A DNA stretch of 64,000 bases from JAEUMY01 sp031394355 (GTDB lineage Bacteria > Pseudomonadota > Gammaproteobacteria > Burkholderiales > Usitatibacteraceae), in the NCBI GenBank assembly GCA_031394355.1, contig JANNSU010000066.1, positions 1 to 64,000 of the forward strand. Direction: 5' to 3'. The position numbers and the translations under genes are program-made. This document shows, piece by piece, positions 50,850 to 58,616 of this stretch; within the stretch, counting starts at the first letter, position 1, and every line of letters begins with the position of its first letter. The notes below the pieces were generated by a model, which did not search any database, had not been told where the DNA came from, and worked only from the letters and a program-made list of their open reading frames with translations.

Positions 50850-52472
50850 GTGCAGTCCATCGAACCCTACGACTACGTCATCGTCGGCGCCGGCAGTGCA
50901 GGCTGCGTGCTGGCCAATCGCCTGTCACGCGATGCGAATATTCGCGTCTTGCTGCTGGAGGCAGGCGGCAAGGACGATTGGTTCTGGATCGACATTCCCG
51001 TGGGCTACCTCTACACCATCGGCAACCCGCGCACGGACTGGTGTTTCAAGACCGCCGCCGAGCCCGGCCTGAACGGGCGACAGCTCGGCTACGCGCGGGG
51101 TCGCGTACTGGGCGGATGCTCATCGATCAACGCCATGATCTACATGCGCGGCCAGCAAAGCGACTTCGATCACTGGGCAGCGCTGGGCAATCGCGGCTGG
51201 GGCTGGGATGACGTGCTGCCGCTTTACAAGGGCATGGAGGACTACTTCGCCGGCGCGGATGATTTTCACGGCGCGGGTGGCGAGCTGCGCGTTGAGCCGC
51301 CACGCGTGCAATGGAAAATACTCGACGCGTGGCGTGACGCGGCCGCGCAGTGCGGCATCGCCACCATTCCCGAATTCAATCGAGGCGACAACGCGGGCTG
51401 CGCGTACTTTCACATGAACCAGAAGCGCGGCAAGCGCTGGAGCGCCACACGCGCATTCCTGCGGCCCGCGCTGTCACGCCCAAATCTCACCGTCATTACT
51501 GGCGCGATGGTGAAACGTGTCAGGACCGAATCCCGCGAAGGGCGAATATTCGCAAAGGGCATCGAGTTCGTTCACCCAAAGCTTGGCGAATGTTTTGTCG
51601 AGGCCCGACGCGAAACCATTCTGGCGGCCGGCGCCATCGGATCGCCACAGATACTTCAACTGTCCGGCATCGGCCCTGAATCCCTGCTGGCCCGGCATCA
51701 AATTCCCTTAGTGCATGACTCTCCCGGCGTGGGCGCCAACCTGCACGACCATCTGCAGATCCGCATGGTCTACAAGGTACACAACACCGTCACGCTGAAC
51801 CAGCGTGCCAACAGTCTTTGGGGAAAAGTCGCGATGGGTCTGGAATACGCACTCTTCAAGACCGGCCCCATGACCATGCCGCCGTCGCAGCTCGGCGCGT
51901 TCACGAAGAGCGCCCCCCTACAGCCTTCGGCCAACATCGAATGGCATGTGCAGCCGCTCTCGCTCGACAAGTTCGGCGAGCCGCTGCACCGCTTCAACGC
52001 CATCACGCCGTCGGTGTGCAATCTGCGGCCGACGTCGCGCGGGCAGGTTGAAATTTCATCTCCCGATCCCGCCGCGCATCCCGACATCCGCGTGAACTAT
52101 CTCGCGACACCTGAGGATCAGCAAGTCGCGGCCGACGGCATGCGCTTCACCCGCCGCATCATGGCCGCCGACGCACTGCGCGAATATTCGCCAGAGGAAT
52201 GGAAGCCCGGGCCAGCCATCGAAACTGCCGAGCAACTGATCAAGGCCGCAGGCGATCTCGGCACCACCATCTTCCACCCGGTCGGCACCTGCAAGATGGG
52301 CCACGATTCACTGGCTGTAGTGGATGATGAGCTGCGCGTGCGAGGCGTCACCAACCTGCGCGTCATCGACGCCAGCATCATGCCGCGCATCACGTCGGGG
52401 AACACCAATGCACCGACTTACATGATTGCGGAGAAGGGGGCGCAGTTGATACTTTCCGGCAATAGCAACTAG
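50850..52472 (+). CDS. GMC-family FAD oxidoreductase (choline dehydrogenase-like)
   Basis: 540 aa from the GTG at 50850 (GGAG 5 nt upstream). The open frame extends to 50454 but runs antisense to rsmB. FAD motif YVIVGAGSAGCVLANRLS, GMC signature GRVLGGCSSINAMIYMRG, second signature ETILAAGAIGSPQILQLSGI, active-site region FHPVGTCKMGHDS (His) and SGNTNAPTYMIAEKG. Oxidises alcohols; substrate unknown. Three exact palindrome copies lie in this one gene, one in each coding frame (ANIR, RIFA, EYS). Confidence 0.92.
   Translation: MQSIEPYDYVIVGAGSAGCVLANRLSRDANIRVLLLEAGGKDDWFWIDIPVGYLYTIGNPRTDWCFKTAAEPGLNGRQLGYARGRVLGGCSSINAMIYMRGQQSDFDHWAALGNRGWGWDDVLPLYKGMEDYFAGADDFHGAGGELRVEPPRVQWKILDAWRDAAAQCGIATIPEFNRGDNAGCAYFHMNQKRGKRWSATRAFLRPALSRPNLTVITGAMVKRVRTESREGRIFAKGIEFVHPKLGECFVEARRETILAAGAIGSPQILQLSGIGPESLLARHQIPLVHDSPGVGANLHDHLQIRMVYKVHNTVTLNQRANSLWGKVAMGLEYALFKTGPMTMPPSQLGAFTKSAPLQPSANIEWHVQPLSLDKFGEPLHRFNAITPSVCNLRPTSRGQVEISSPDPAAHPDIRVNYLATPEDQQVAADGMRFTRRIMAADALREYSPEEWKPGPAIETAEQLIKAAGDLGTTIFHPVGTCKMGHDSLAVVDDELRVRGVTNLRVIDASIMPRITSGNTNAPTYMIAEKGAQLILSGNSN
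50934..50945. repeat. Iterated palindrome GCGAATATTCGC
   Basis: Exact copy in the GMC gene, read as ANIR in LSRDANIRVLLLEAG. Confidence 0.85.
51542..51553. repeat. Iterated palindrome GCGAATATTCGC
   Basis: Exact copy in the GMC gene, read as RIFA in REGRIFAKGIEF. Confidence 0.85.
52180..52191. repeat. Iterated palindrome GCGAATATTCGC
   Basis: Exact copy in the GMC gene, read as EYS in ALREYSPEEW. Confidence 0.85.
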
Positions 52473-52590
52473 GCGAATCGCTGGTTGCCACGCTTTCGAA
52501 CCAAGTGCAGAATCCATCGACTAAGCGCAGTTATCCGCGCGCCAGATCACAATCCCCGCCACAAGTCCAATCTGCCAGGAGCCTCCCAAG

Positions 52591-53076
52591 ATCAAGCTGC
52601 AAGTCAACGGCAAGACCCTCAATCTCGATGTGGAACCGGACATGCCGTTGTTGTAGGCATTGCGTGACAGCGCGGGGATGCTGGGCGCCAAGTACGGCTG
52701 CGGCATCGCGCAATGCGGCGCTTGCACGGTGCAGGTGGATGGCGAGCCGGTGCGCTCCTGCGTGATGCCGGTGTCGGCCGTGGCAGGAAAGAAGATCACC
52801 ACCATCGAGGGCATCTCGGCCAAGGGCATGAATGCCGTGCAGAAGGCCTGGATCGCCCATGAGGTGCCGCAGTGCGGCTACTGCCAGACGGGGATGATCA
52901 TGGCGGCCACGGCACTTCTGGAAAAGAAGCCCAAGCCGACCGACAAGGATATTGACGAGGCGATGACCAACCTCTGCCGCTGCGGCACATACGCACGGGT
53001 GCGCACGGCGATTCACGCTGCTGCCGCTGATCTGGCTAAGTCAAAGCCAGCCAAACCCGTCGCGCAGAAAGCCTGA
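52591..53076 (+). pseudogene. 2Fe-2S subunit of a molybdenum hydroxylase (IorA-like), disrupted
   Basis: The frame encodes the small iron-sulfur subunit: IKLQVNGKTLNLDVEPDMPL, then a TAG at 52654-52656 where relatives have Trp (LLW-LRD), then KYGCGIAQCGACTVQVDGEP, PQCGYCQTGMIM and NLCRCGTYARV. All eight cluster cysteines are intact. There is also no ATG, GTG or TTG at the expected start: the codon before ATC at 52591 is AAG, although AGGAG lies at the right distance. An in-frame stop at 52522 excludes a longer start. Restart at TTG 52660 would lose the first beta strand. Two lesions suggest a recent pseudogene, unless there is sequencing error or readthrough. Confidence 0.8.
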
Positions 53077-53087
53077 GGAGACCTGAC

Positions 53088-55238
53088 ATGACAATCGAAC
53101 TCTCCCGCCGCGAATTTCTGAAGGCCTCTGCTGCTGTCGGCGGCGGACTCTCTTTGCAGTTTTCCTTCCCGCTGCTGGCCAAACCCGGTGTAGCCGCTGC
53201 CGCCACCGAGGTCAATGCCTGGGTGGTGATCCATCCTGATGAAACCGTCGCCATCCGCATCGCCCGCTCGGAAATGGGCCAGGGCACGATGACCGCGCTG
53301 GCGCAGCTGGTGGCCGAGGAACTGGAGTGCGACTGGGCCCGCGTCAAGGCCGAGTTCGCCTCGCCCAATGAACACGTGAGACGCAAACGCATCTGGGGCT
53401 CGATGTCCACGGGCGGTAGCGCCGGTGTGCGGGCGTCGCAAGACTATGTACGCAAGGCCGGTGCGGCCGCGCGCCACATGCTGGTGACGGCAGCCTCCGT
53501 CGAGTGGGGCGTGCCGACGTTTGAATGCAAAGTGGACAAGGGCGTCATCACACACCCGGAGTCCAAGCGCTCCACCACCTTCGGCAAGATGGCTGCCAAA
53601 GCCGCGACCTACGCACCGCCGAAGGACATCGTGCTGAAGGACCCGAAGGACTGGAAGATTGCTGGCAAGCCGATGAAGCGGCTGGACATCCCCGACAAGG
53701 TGCTGGGCAAGCCCGTGTTCGGCGTGGATGTACAGGTGCCCGGCATGCTGCACGCAAGCATTGCGCAATGCCCTGTGTTCGGCGGCAAAGTAAAGAGCGT
53801 GGACAGCGCGGCGGCAGAGAAGATGCGCGGCGTGAAAAAAATCCTGCGTGAAGAGAACTTCGTCGCCGTGGTGGCGGACAACTGGTGGCGCGCCAATCAG
53901 GCGTTGAAGCAAGTGAAAATCGAGTGGGATGTTGGTGCCAATGGCAACGTGTCTGATGCGAGCATCGAGAAGCTGTTTCGCGAGGGCCTGGCCGCGACCA
54001 ACCTGCCTGAGGCGCGCAAGATCGGCGACACCGCGGCGGCGCTGTCCGGTGCGGCCAAGGTGATCGAAGCGGAATATTCCTCGCCGTATCTCAACCACGC
54101 GACCATGGAGCCGCAGACCTGCACCGCCTGGTTCAAGCCGGACGGCACGCTGGAAGTGTGGACCTCCACCCAGAATGCAGAAGCCTCCATGGCTGCGGCG
54201 TCCGAAGTAGCCGGCATTCCGCAGGAGAAGATCGAGGTACACAAGCCCATGCTGGGCGGGGGCTTCGGCCGCCGCGGCGCGCCGCAGGACTTTGTGCGCC
54301 AGGGTGTGGCGATCGCCAAGCAGATGCCCGGCACGCCGGTGAAGATGATGTGGACGCGTGAAGAAGTCATGCAGCACGGCTTTTACCGCCCTGCGAGTCT
54401 GGTGCAGATGAAGGCCGGGCTCGACAAGGATGGCAACGTGATCGCGCTGCACACCAGGATCGCCTGCCCCTCCATTCTGGCGCTGGTTCGCCCCGAGGGT
54501 ATCCAGAAGGGCATCGACTTCTCGGCCGTGCGCACGTTCAACGACATGACCTACACCATCCCCAACCAGCAAGTGGATTACGCGATGCGGAACCCCCACG
54601 TGCCGGTGGGGTTCTGGCGCGCACCGGGGCTGCAGAACGCGCACTACCGCGAGTGCTTCATTGATGAGCTGGCGCACGCCGCAGGCAAGGAGCCGCTGGC
54701 GTTTCGCCTTGCGATGATGAAGCCGGATGACAAGAACCGGAAGGTGCTGGAAGCCGCCGCCAAAGCCGCCAACTGGGGCTCGCCCCTGCCTGCTGGCGTG
54801 TTCCGCGGCATCGCGCAGGCCGATGGCTTCGGCAGCTTCAGCGCGATGGTGGCCGAAGTGTCGGTGAGTGCTGCTGGTGAATTGAAGATTCACCGCATCG
54901 TGTTCGCCATCGACTCCGGTCATGTGGTCAATCCCGACACCTGTGCTGCGCAGGCGGAGAGCAATGTGATCTATGGTCTGGGCGGCCTGCTGTATCAGCA
55001 GAACACGGTGAAGGATGGACGCATCCAGGAGTCCAACTTCAACGACTTTCCCCTGCCCAAGCTCACCGACATGCCGAAGGTGGAAACCGTGCTGGTGCCC
55101 ACCGGTGGATTCTGGGGTGGGCACGGCGAGCCGGGTATTCTGGCGCTGACACCCGCCATCTGCAACGCCATCTTCGCCGCGACGGCCAAGCGCATCCGCA
55201 CGCTGCCGCTGAAGGCGGGGGATTTGAAGCGGGCGTGA
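53088..55238 (+). CDS. Molybdopterin-binding subunit, isoquinoline 1-oxidoreductase beta-like (IorB)
   Basis: 716 aa xanthine-oxidase-family large subunit. Tat signal SRREFLKASAAVGGGLSLQF exports it to the periplasm. The aldehyde oxidase-type segments include IARSEMGQGTMTALAQLVAE, LNHATMEPQTCTAWF, MLGGGFGRRGAPQDFVRQG and the catalytic Glu in GGHGEPGILALTPAI. The molybdenum cofactor site is here; electrons would pass to the 2Fe-2S subunit upstream, which is broken, and then to a cytochrome. The gene itself has no visible lesion. Substrate unknown. Confidence 0.9.
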   Translation: MTIELSRREFLKASAAVGGGLSLQFSFPLLAKPGVAAAATEVNAWVVIHPDETVAIRIARSEMGQGTMTALAQLVAEELECDWARVKAEFASPNEHVRRKRIWGSMSTGGSAGVRASQDYVRKAGAAARHMLVTAASVEWGVPTFECKVDKGVITHPESKRSTTFGKMAAKAATYAPPKDIVLKDPKDWKIAGKPMKRLDIPDKVLGKPVFGVDVQVPGMLHASIAQCPVFGGKVKSVDSAAAEKMRGVKKILREENFVAVVADNWWRANQALKQVKIEWDVGANGNVSDASIEKLFREGLAATNLPEARKIGDTAAALSGAAKVIEAEYSSPYLNHATMEPQTCTAWFKPDGTLEVWTSTQNAEASMAAASEVAGIPQEKIEVHKPMLGGGFGRRGAPQDFVRQGVAIAKQMPGTPVKMMWTREEVMQHGFYRPASLVQMKAGLDKDGNVIALHTRIACPSILALVRPEGIQKGIDFSAVRTFNDMTYTIPNQQVDYAMRNPHVPVGFWRAPGLQNAHYRECFIDELAHAAGKEPLAFRLAMMKPDDKNRKVLEAAAKAANWGSPLPAGVFRGIAQADGFGSFSAMVAEVSVSAAGELKIHRIVFAIDSGHVVNPDTCAAQAESNVIYGLGGLLYQQNTVKDGRIQESNFNDFPLPKLTDMPKVETVLVPTGGFWGGHGEPGILALTPAICNAIFAATAKRIRTLPLKAGDLKRA

Positions 55239-55251
55239 ATGAAGGTGCCGC

Positions 55252-55272
55252 GTGACAGGTGACGGGTGACGG
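55252..55272 (+). repeat. Three 7-bp tandem units (GTGACRG) at the soxX start
   Basis: GTGACAG, GTGACGG, GTGACGG. The third unit contains the GTG start used for soxX. Confidence 0.55.
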
Positions 55273-55697
55273 ATCGCAAGCGGGCAAGGATGCTGGGGGT
55301 TGCGTTGATGGCGGGCAGCATGTGCGCTGGCGCGCAGCCCCTCGTGACGGCTGATCGCATCGAGCAGCCCCTCACCACGGCCCCGGGCGATGCCGAACGC
55401 GGCTTGCGAATATTCGCAAGCCGCGACGGTGGTCACTGCGTGCTGTGCCACGCCGCTCCTGGCATCACCACCGCAGGCAACATCGGTCCGGCGCTGGCTG
55501 GTGTGGGGAAGCGTCTCTCACCGGCACAGCTACGGCTGCGCATCGTCGACATCACGCGCGTCAATCCGAATGCCGTCATGCCGGCATTCCATCGCACTGA
55601 CAATCTTGAGCGCGTGGCACGCGAATATTCGCAGCGCACGATTCTATCGGCCGAGCAGGTGGAAGATCTGGTCGCCTATCTGGCCACACTCAAATGA
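55266..55697 (+). CDS. soxX: Sulfur-oxidation cytochrome c SoxX
   Basis: 143 aa from the GTG at 55266 (an ATG at 55290 is the alternative). Signal peptide ARMLGVALMAGSMCAGAQP, one haem site CVLCH in GGHCVLCHAAPGITTAGNIG, GPALAGVGKRLSPAQLRLRI and NPNAVMPAFHR (Met ligand). It is the small partner of SoxA in the periplasmic SoxAX enzyme that links thiosulfate to SoxY. Two exact palindrome copies lie in its 432 bases, read RIFA and EYS; the first is the centre of a 28-bp palindrome. Confidence 0.88.
   Translation: MTDRKRARMLGVALMAGSMCAGAQPLVTADRIEQPLTTAPGDAERGLRIFASRDGGHCVLCHAAPGITTAGNIGPALAGVGKRLSPAQLRLRIVDITRVNPNAVMPAFHRTDNLERVAREYSQRTILSAEQVEDLVAYLATLK
55398..55425. repeat. 28-bp perfect palindrome around an iterated-palindrome core
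   Basis: CGCGGCTT and AAGCCGCG extend the 12-bp core (55406-55417) on both sides. This is the longest extended copy in the window. Read as RIFA inside soxX. Confidence 0.88.
55621..55632. repeat. Iterated palindrome GCGAATATTCGC
   Basis: Exact copy in soxX, read as EYS in VAREYSQRTIL. Confidence 0.85.
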
Positions 55698-56155
55698 AGC
55701 GCAGACCATTCCTGGGATTGTTGGCTGCGCTGATTCCCCTTGCGAATATTCGTAATGCGTCAGCGCAGAACTTTCTCCCGCCCCAGGACTTGCGTCCCTT
55801 CATCGACAAGCTCACCGGCGGCGCGCCGGTGCGTGCGGGCAGGGTAACAATGGAAATGCCCGCCATTGCCGAGAACGGCAACAGCATTCCCTTCACCTTG
55901 CGCGTGACAAGCCCCATGACGCGCGCCGATCACGTGAAAAGCGTGCACATTTTTGCGCCGCGCAATCCGCGTCCGCAAGTCGCCACGTTTCACTTTGATC
56001 CACACGCAGGCAAGGCAGAAGTGACGACACGCGTGCGGCTAGCGGGCACGCAGAAAATCATTGCCATCGCGGCCCTGTCCGACGGCAGCTTCTGGTCCGG
56101 CGAAGTCAACATCGTGGTCACCGCCGCCGCCTGTCTCGACGAGGCGCTCGGATGA
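55694..56155 (+). CDS. soxY: SoxY-like sulfur carrier, atypical C-terminus
   Basis: 153 aa with a signal peptide (FLGLLAALIPLA...NASAQ). Immunoglobulin-like domain: SIPFTLRVTSPMTRADHVKS, IFAPRNPRPQVATFHFDPHA, KAEVTTRVRLAGTQKIIAIA. True SoxY ends in GGCGG, with Cys as the sulfur carrier. This one ends VVTAAACLDEALG: one Cys near the end but no glycine swing arm. 4-nt overlaps with soxX and soxZ. A one-mismatch palindrome copy lies in the signal peptide region. Confidence 0.8.
   Translation: MKRRPFLGLLAALIPLANIRNASAQNFLPPQDLRPFIDKLTGGAPVRAGRVTMEMPAIAENGNSIPFTLRVTSPMTRADHVKSVHIFAPRNPRPQVATFHFDPHAGKAEVTTRVRLAGTQKIIAIAALSDGSFWSGEVNIVVTAAACLDEALG
55742..55753. repeat. Iterated palindrome, one outer mismatch (GCGAATATTCGT)
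   Basis: In the soxY signal-peptide region, read as ANIR in PLANIRNASAQ. Confidence 0.65.
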
Positions 56156-56475
56156 GCGGGCTTGCGCGATTGCGCCTGCCGGACACCGCACGGCCGGGTG
56201 AAGTGGTGGAAGTGCGCATTCTCATCCAGCACGACATGGAAACGGGCTTTCGCCGCGACATGCAGGGACGCGCTGTGCCCACGAATGTCATCCAGGATCT
56301 GCGCGCCATGTATGCAGGCAACACGGTGTTCCGCGCCGAGTTGGGCTCGGGAATTTCTGCCAATCCGTATCTCTCCTTTTTCATCCGCGCAACAGACAGT
56401 GGCGAGGTCATGCTGGATTGGGTCGACACCGCTGGCGTGAGGGGCAGTGCGGCAGCAGTGTTGAATGTGGCATGA
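56152..56475 (+). CDS. soxZ: Thiosulfate oxidation protein SoxZ
   Basis: 107 aa, no signal peptide (expected: it is exported with SoxY). GEVVEVRILIQHDMETGFRR is the SoxZ signature; NPYLSFFIRATDSGEVMLDW completes the beta-sandwich. Forms the SoxYZ carrier. Overlaps by 4 nt with soxY and soxA. Confidence 0.92.
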   Translation: MSGLARLRLPDTARPGEVVEVRILIQHDMETGFRRDMQGRAVPTNVIQDLRAMYAGNTVFRAELGSGISANPYLSFFIRATDSGEVMLDWVDTAGVRGSAAAVLNVA

Positions 56476-57242
56476 GGCGCTTTCGCGAATATTCGCTGCT
56501 TGTCCTGTTGTGCGCAATGCCCTTCGCCTTCGCGCAGACGAATCCACCCAAACCCGGCAACGATTTCCAGAGCAGGGAAAACCGCGCGCTCGAAGCTGAC
56601 GACTTTGCTAACCCGGGCATGCTGTGGGTGGAGCAGGGTGCGAAGCTGTGGCGCGAGACGCGGGGCGATGCGAAGAAGAGTTGCGCCACGTGTCACGGTG
56701 ATGCGAAACAATCCCTGCGCGGCGTGGCTGCGGGCTATCCGAAGCACGATGCGAAGGCAGATCGAGTGCTGAACCTTGATCAGCGCATCAACCTCTGCGC
56801 GTCGGAAAACCAGAAAGCCGCTGCTTTCCCACACGAATCCCGCGAGCTGCTATCGCTCTCCACGTATGTCGCGCACCAATCGAAGGGCCAGCCGATCAAG
56901 GTGCGCGTGGACGGCGACGCAAAGCCCGCTTACGAGCGCGGCAAATCCCTCTACTTCCAGCGCATCGGCCAAATGAATCTCGCCTGCACGCATTGCCACG
57001 ACCAAAGCTGGGGCAAGACCCTGCTTGCCGAGTCCATCAGCCAGGGCCAGCCCGATGGGTGGCCGGCGTATCGACTGGAATGGCAGACGCAGGGATCGCT
57101 GCAACGCCGTCTGCGAGCCTGCTTCTTTGGCGTGCGTGCCGAGCAACCGGCGTTCGGCTCTGAAGATCTGGTGGCGCTGGAGCTGTACCTGGCGAAGCGC
57201 GCTGAAGGGCTAACCCTCAACGCGCCGGGCGTGCGGCGCTGA
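56472..57242 (+). CDS. soxA: Diheme cytochrome SoxA
   Basis: 256 aa from the ATGA overlap at 56472. Signal peptide (SLLVLLCAMPFAFAQ). Two haem sites CATCHGDAK and CTHCHDQSWGKT, and the active-site Cys in RLRACFFGVRAEQPAFG that forms the persulfide haem ligand. With SoxX it attaches thiosulfate to SoxY. The palindrome copy at 56485 lies in the signal peptide (FREYSLL). No soxB, soxCD or regulator follows. Confidence 0.93.
   Translation: MRRFREYSLLVLLCAMPFAFAQTNPPKPGNDFQSRENRALEADDFANPGMLWVEQGAKLWRETRGDAKKSCATCHGDAKQSLRGVAAGYPKHDAKADRVLNLDQRINLCASENQKAAAFPHESRELLSLSTYVAHQSKGQPIKVRVDGDAKPAYERGKSLYFQRIGQMNLACTHCHDQSWGKTLLAESISQGQPDGWPAYRLEWQTQGSLQRRLRACFFGVRAEQPAFGSEDLVALELYLAKRAEGLTLNAPGVRR
56485..56496. 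repeat. Iterated palindrome GCGAATATTCGC
   Basis: Exact copy 13 bp into soxA, read as EYS in the signal peptide. Confidence 0.85.
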
Positions 57243-57258
57243 GTCGGTCAGAGGCCCG

Positions 57259-58308
57259 CTACAACAATCTGCAGAGTTCACGCACCTGCTCCGCCGCCGA
57301 CACTGCGCGGCATCCGCTGGCGTTCTGCCCACTCCACAGCGGCGAGAAATCGCCCGAATCCTTTGCCTCGGCCGCTGCGCGCAGTGGCGCGAGTGCCGAC
57401 GTGGCCATCGGGAATGCAGGCGCCGCAGCGCTGATCGGACCAAGCTCCCGCATCAGGCGATTGACGATGCCGCGTGCGGGCCGACCGGTGAAGAGATTGG
57501 TGAGTGCAGTGTGGCGCGCAGCCTCGCTTTGCAACGCGGCACGATGGAGCGCCGAAGTCTTGGCCTCATCACACAGCAGGAATGCCGTACCCACCTGCAC
57601 GGCCGCAGCGCCCAGCGCCATCGCGGCGGCAACGCCTTCCGCTGTGGCGATGCCGCCCGCCGCGATGACCGGCACTTTCACGGCCCGCACGATCTGCGGC
57701 AACAGGGAAAACGTGCCTTGCTGGCGCGTGAGGTCGCGCGCGAGGAACTGCCCACGATGACCGCCTGCCTCCAGCCCCTGCGCGATGATGGCGGCAACAC
57801 CCTTCGCTTCCAGCCAGCGCGCCTCCTCAACCGTGGTGGCGGAACAGAGAATGTGTGAACCCCAGCCTTTCACCCGCGCGAGCAGGTCATCGGGTGGCAA
57901 ACCGAAATGAAAACTCACGACGGCGGGACGAAACGGTTCGACGATGTCGGCAATGGCATGGCTGAATGGCGCGCGGCCGGGGCCGGTGCCAATACTCGCA
58001 ACGTCAATCCCGAACTCTGCGTAGTACGGTGCCAGCGCTTCGCGCCAGCGTGCCTCAGCCTCCGCATCCGGTGCGGGCTCGACGTGGCAGAAGAAGTTGA
58101 CGTTGAAAGACTCGCCTGCTGCCATCTTCAACTTGCCCAGCTCTACATCAAGCCGCTCAGGCGAAAGCATCGCGGCCGGCAGCGACCCGAGCCCTCCTGC
58201 ACTCTGCACGGCTATGGCTAGCTGGCTCTCCTGCACCCCGGCCATGGGCGCCTGGATGAGTGGCAGATCGAGAGGAAGCAGGTTGCGAATATTCGCATTG
58301 GTGATCAT
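57259..58308 (-). CDS. Nitronate monooxygenase-family flavoprotein
   Basis: 349 aa TIM barrel. LIQAPMAGVQESQLAIAVQS and AGGLGSLPAAMLS at the N-terminus, the FMN/catalytic His motif IAQGLEAGGHRGQF, VIAAGGIATAEGVAAAMALG and AAAVQVGTAFLLCDEA. It oxidises nitronates or acts as an FMN-dependent detoxifying enzyme. Convergent with soxA (16 bp). Codons 5-8 are a palindrome copy (NANIR). Upstream lies a possible attenuator at 58365-58445. Confidence 0.9.
   Translation of the reverse strand: MITNANIRNLLPLDLPLIQAPMAGVQESQLAIAVQSAGGLGSLPAAMLSPERLDVELGKLKMAAGESFNVNFFCHVEPAPDAEAEARWREALAPYYAEFGIDVASIGTGPGRAPFSHAIADIVEPFRPAVVSFHFGLPPDDLLARVKGWGSHILCSATTVEEARWLEAKGVAAIIAQGLEAGGHRGQFLARDLTRQQGTFSLLPQIVRAVKVPVIAAGGIATAEGVAAAMALGAAAVQVGTAFLLCDEAKTSALHRAALQSEAARHTALTNLFTGRPARGIVNRLMRELGPISAAAPAFPMATSALAPLRAAAEAKDSGDFSPLWSGQNASGCRAVSAAEQVRELCRLL
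58285..58296. repeat. Iterated palindrome GCGAATATTCGC
   Basis: Exact copy in codons 5-8 of the nitronate monooxygenase gene (ANIR); T and A flanks extend it to 14 bp. Confidence 0.85.
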
Positions 58309-58364
58309 GGCGCAGGCTCCGGCAGATGGGCGTCATGGTGCCGCATCCAGGCTGGCGGCGCCAT

Positions 58365-58445
58365 AAAAGAGCGCCCACCGGAGTGGGCCCCAAGCTGCTG
58401 CTGGAGAACAGGGGCTCTCACCTCCGGGGACTTCGAGGAGAAGTC
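58365..58445 (-). promoter_or_regulatory. Putative attenuator leader of the nitronate monooxygenase gene
   Basis: This 308-bp gap (58309-58616) holds no gene. On the minus strand it has a GACTTC-TCCTC-GAAGTC hairpin (58445-58429), then GCCCC (58415-58411) that can pair with GGGGC (58391-58387), then GCCCAC-TCCG-GTGGGC followed by GCTCTTTT (58388-58365), an intrinsic terminator. The last two hairpins share bases and so compete. The terminator ends 57 bp before the start codon. No known riboswitch class was recognised. A separate small RNA is the alternative. Confidence 0.4.
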
Positions 58446-58616
58446 TGCCCGACCTGAAAACAAAAGACCCCATCAACCCTTGAAGGTCTTGTACGGTTTT
58501 TTGCAACTTTTTGTGGTTTCCAGGCTTGACCAGACCCACAACGAGGGCGTTCGCGTGCCTCGGCAGGGGAAATCGCGGACGGGTACACTTTCGGCTTTCC
58601 GATTTTCGAGCCCGCC

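Noticed and set aside
54067..54082. GGAATATTCC in the molybdenum hydroxylase large subunit gene, similar to the iterated palindrome
   Set aside because: It differs from the consensus on both sides of the AATATT core, and the encoded EYS lies in a conserved protein segment before the HATMEP motif.
53013..55451. 812-codon open frame on the minus strand
   Set aside because: It is fully antisense to the molybdenum hydroxylase large subunit gene and has no recognisable domain; it is a by-product of GC-rich codon use.
58300..58520. 6S RNA, SRP RNA or a known riboswitch in the gap before the M17 peptidase gene
   Set aside because: I looked for their conserved cores by eye and found none; it is listed only as a putative attenuator.
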